Source: Pelagophyceae sp. CCMP2097
Taxonomy: Eukaryota; Sar; Pelagophyceae
Direction: 5' to 3'
NCBI GenBank assembly: GCA_026770575.1
Contig: MU657337.1
Coordinates: 8,185 to 49,423 of the forward strand
Length of the DNA: 41,239 nt
Shown: one piece after another, positions 41,155 to 41,239 of the stretch
How positions within the stretch are numbered: position 1 is the stretch's first letter
Layout: every line of letters begins with the position of its first letter
Notes under the pieces: generated by a model
What the model was told of the DNA's origin: nothing
What the model saw: only the letters and a program-made list of their open reading frames with translations
Database searches by the model: none
Translations under genes and position numbers: made by a program

Positions 41155-41239
41155 GCGCCTTTCGCAAGCACGCCCAGTGGACCGTCATGGCCGGCCTGAT
41201 GATGTGGATCTCCTCGAAGACGATGACTTCCTCGAGCTC
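41155..41239 (+). CDS. Possible 5' part of an acidic small protein (SEM1/DSS1-like?), cut by the window end
   Basis: One plus-strand frame reads PVDRHGRPDDVDLLEDDDFL up to the edge. The DVDLLEDDDF text recalls the start of SEM1/DSS1, a proteasome-lid and TREX-2 subunit (consensus LLEEDDEFEEF). No start codon is in frame, so an upstream exon would be needed; ACACAG at about 41149-41154 could be an acceptor. The opposite strand also has plausible text (MTVHWACLRKALCD), so the strand is not settled. Confidence 0.2.

Noticed and set aside
1..41239. CRISPR arrays, prokaryotic operons or ribosome binding sites
   Set aside because: No evenly spaced repeats with unique spacers exist, and genes are intron-split and eukaryotic in type.

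Overview
The window is a piece of nuclear DNA from a GC-rich, intron-bearing unicellular eukaryote, most likely a marine microalga. A stramenopile such as a pelagophyte is my best guess, but the taxonomic evidence is thin. The case for a eukaryote is direct: a dynein heavy chain, ABCE1, COX17 and TACO1 are present; genes are split by very short introns (about 40-175 nt) whose phases match on both sides; and targeting-peptide-like N-termini precede mitochondrial-type proteins. All exon boundaries are my own hand inferences from frame, splice sites and family conservation, not from transcripts.

Layout. Bases 1-7200 are gene-poor and repeat-rich: hexanucleotide arrays, several foldbacks, a SINE-like insertion, a MITE with target-site duplication, and a few small or fragmentary coding regions. 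Bases 7217-7984 carry the 3' exons of an algal-type protein of unknown function. Bases 8228-24746 (minus) hold one giant dynein heavy chain gene (three exons, about 5473 aa). Bases 24957-40910 are compact, with genes on both strands separated by about 130-650 bp: a two-cupin protein (-), an unknown protein (+), an unknown protein (-), an AAAP-type amino acid transporter (+), ABCE1 (-), a coiled-coil protein (-), COX17 (+), a SAM-domain/ornithine cyclodeaminase-like fusion (+), a TPR/2OG-Fe(II) oxygenase (-) and TACO1/YebC (-). Bases 40938-41062 form an unusual DNA hairpin, and the window ends inside a possible acidic small protein.

How the genes relate. There is no operon logic. COX17 and TACO1 both serve cytochrome c oxidase biogenesis, ABCE1 serves ribosome recycling, and the SAM/cyclodeaminase protein also begins like a mitochondrial precursor. 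The most unusual gene is the dynein. Its AAA1 Walker B acids are replaced, its AAA3 and AAA4 P-loops are degenerate, and its stalk is only about 150 residues with no room for a microtubule-binding domain. That suggests a structural, non-motor dynein-like protein. The introns favour GTGCG donors and TAG acceptors rather than GTAAG and CAG.
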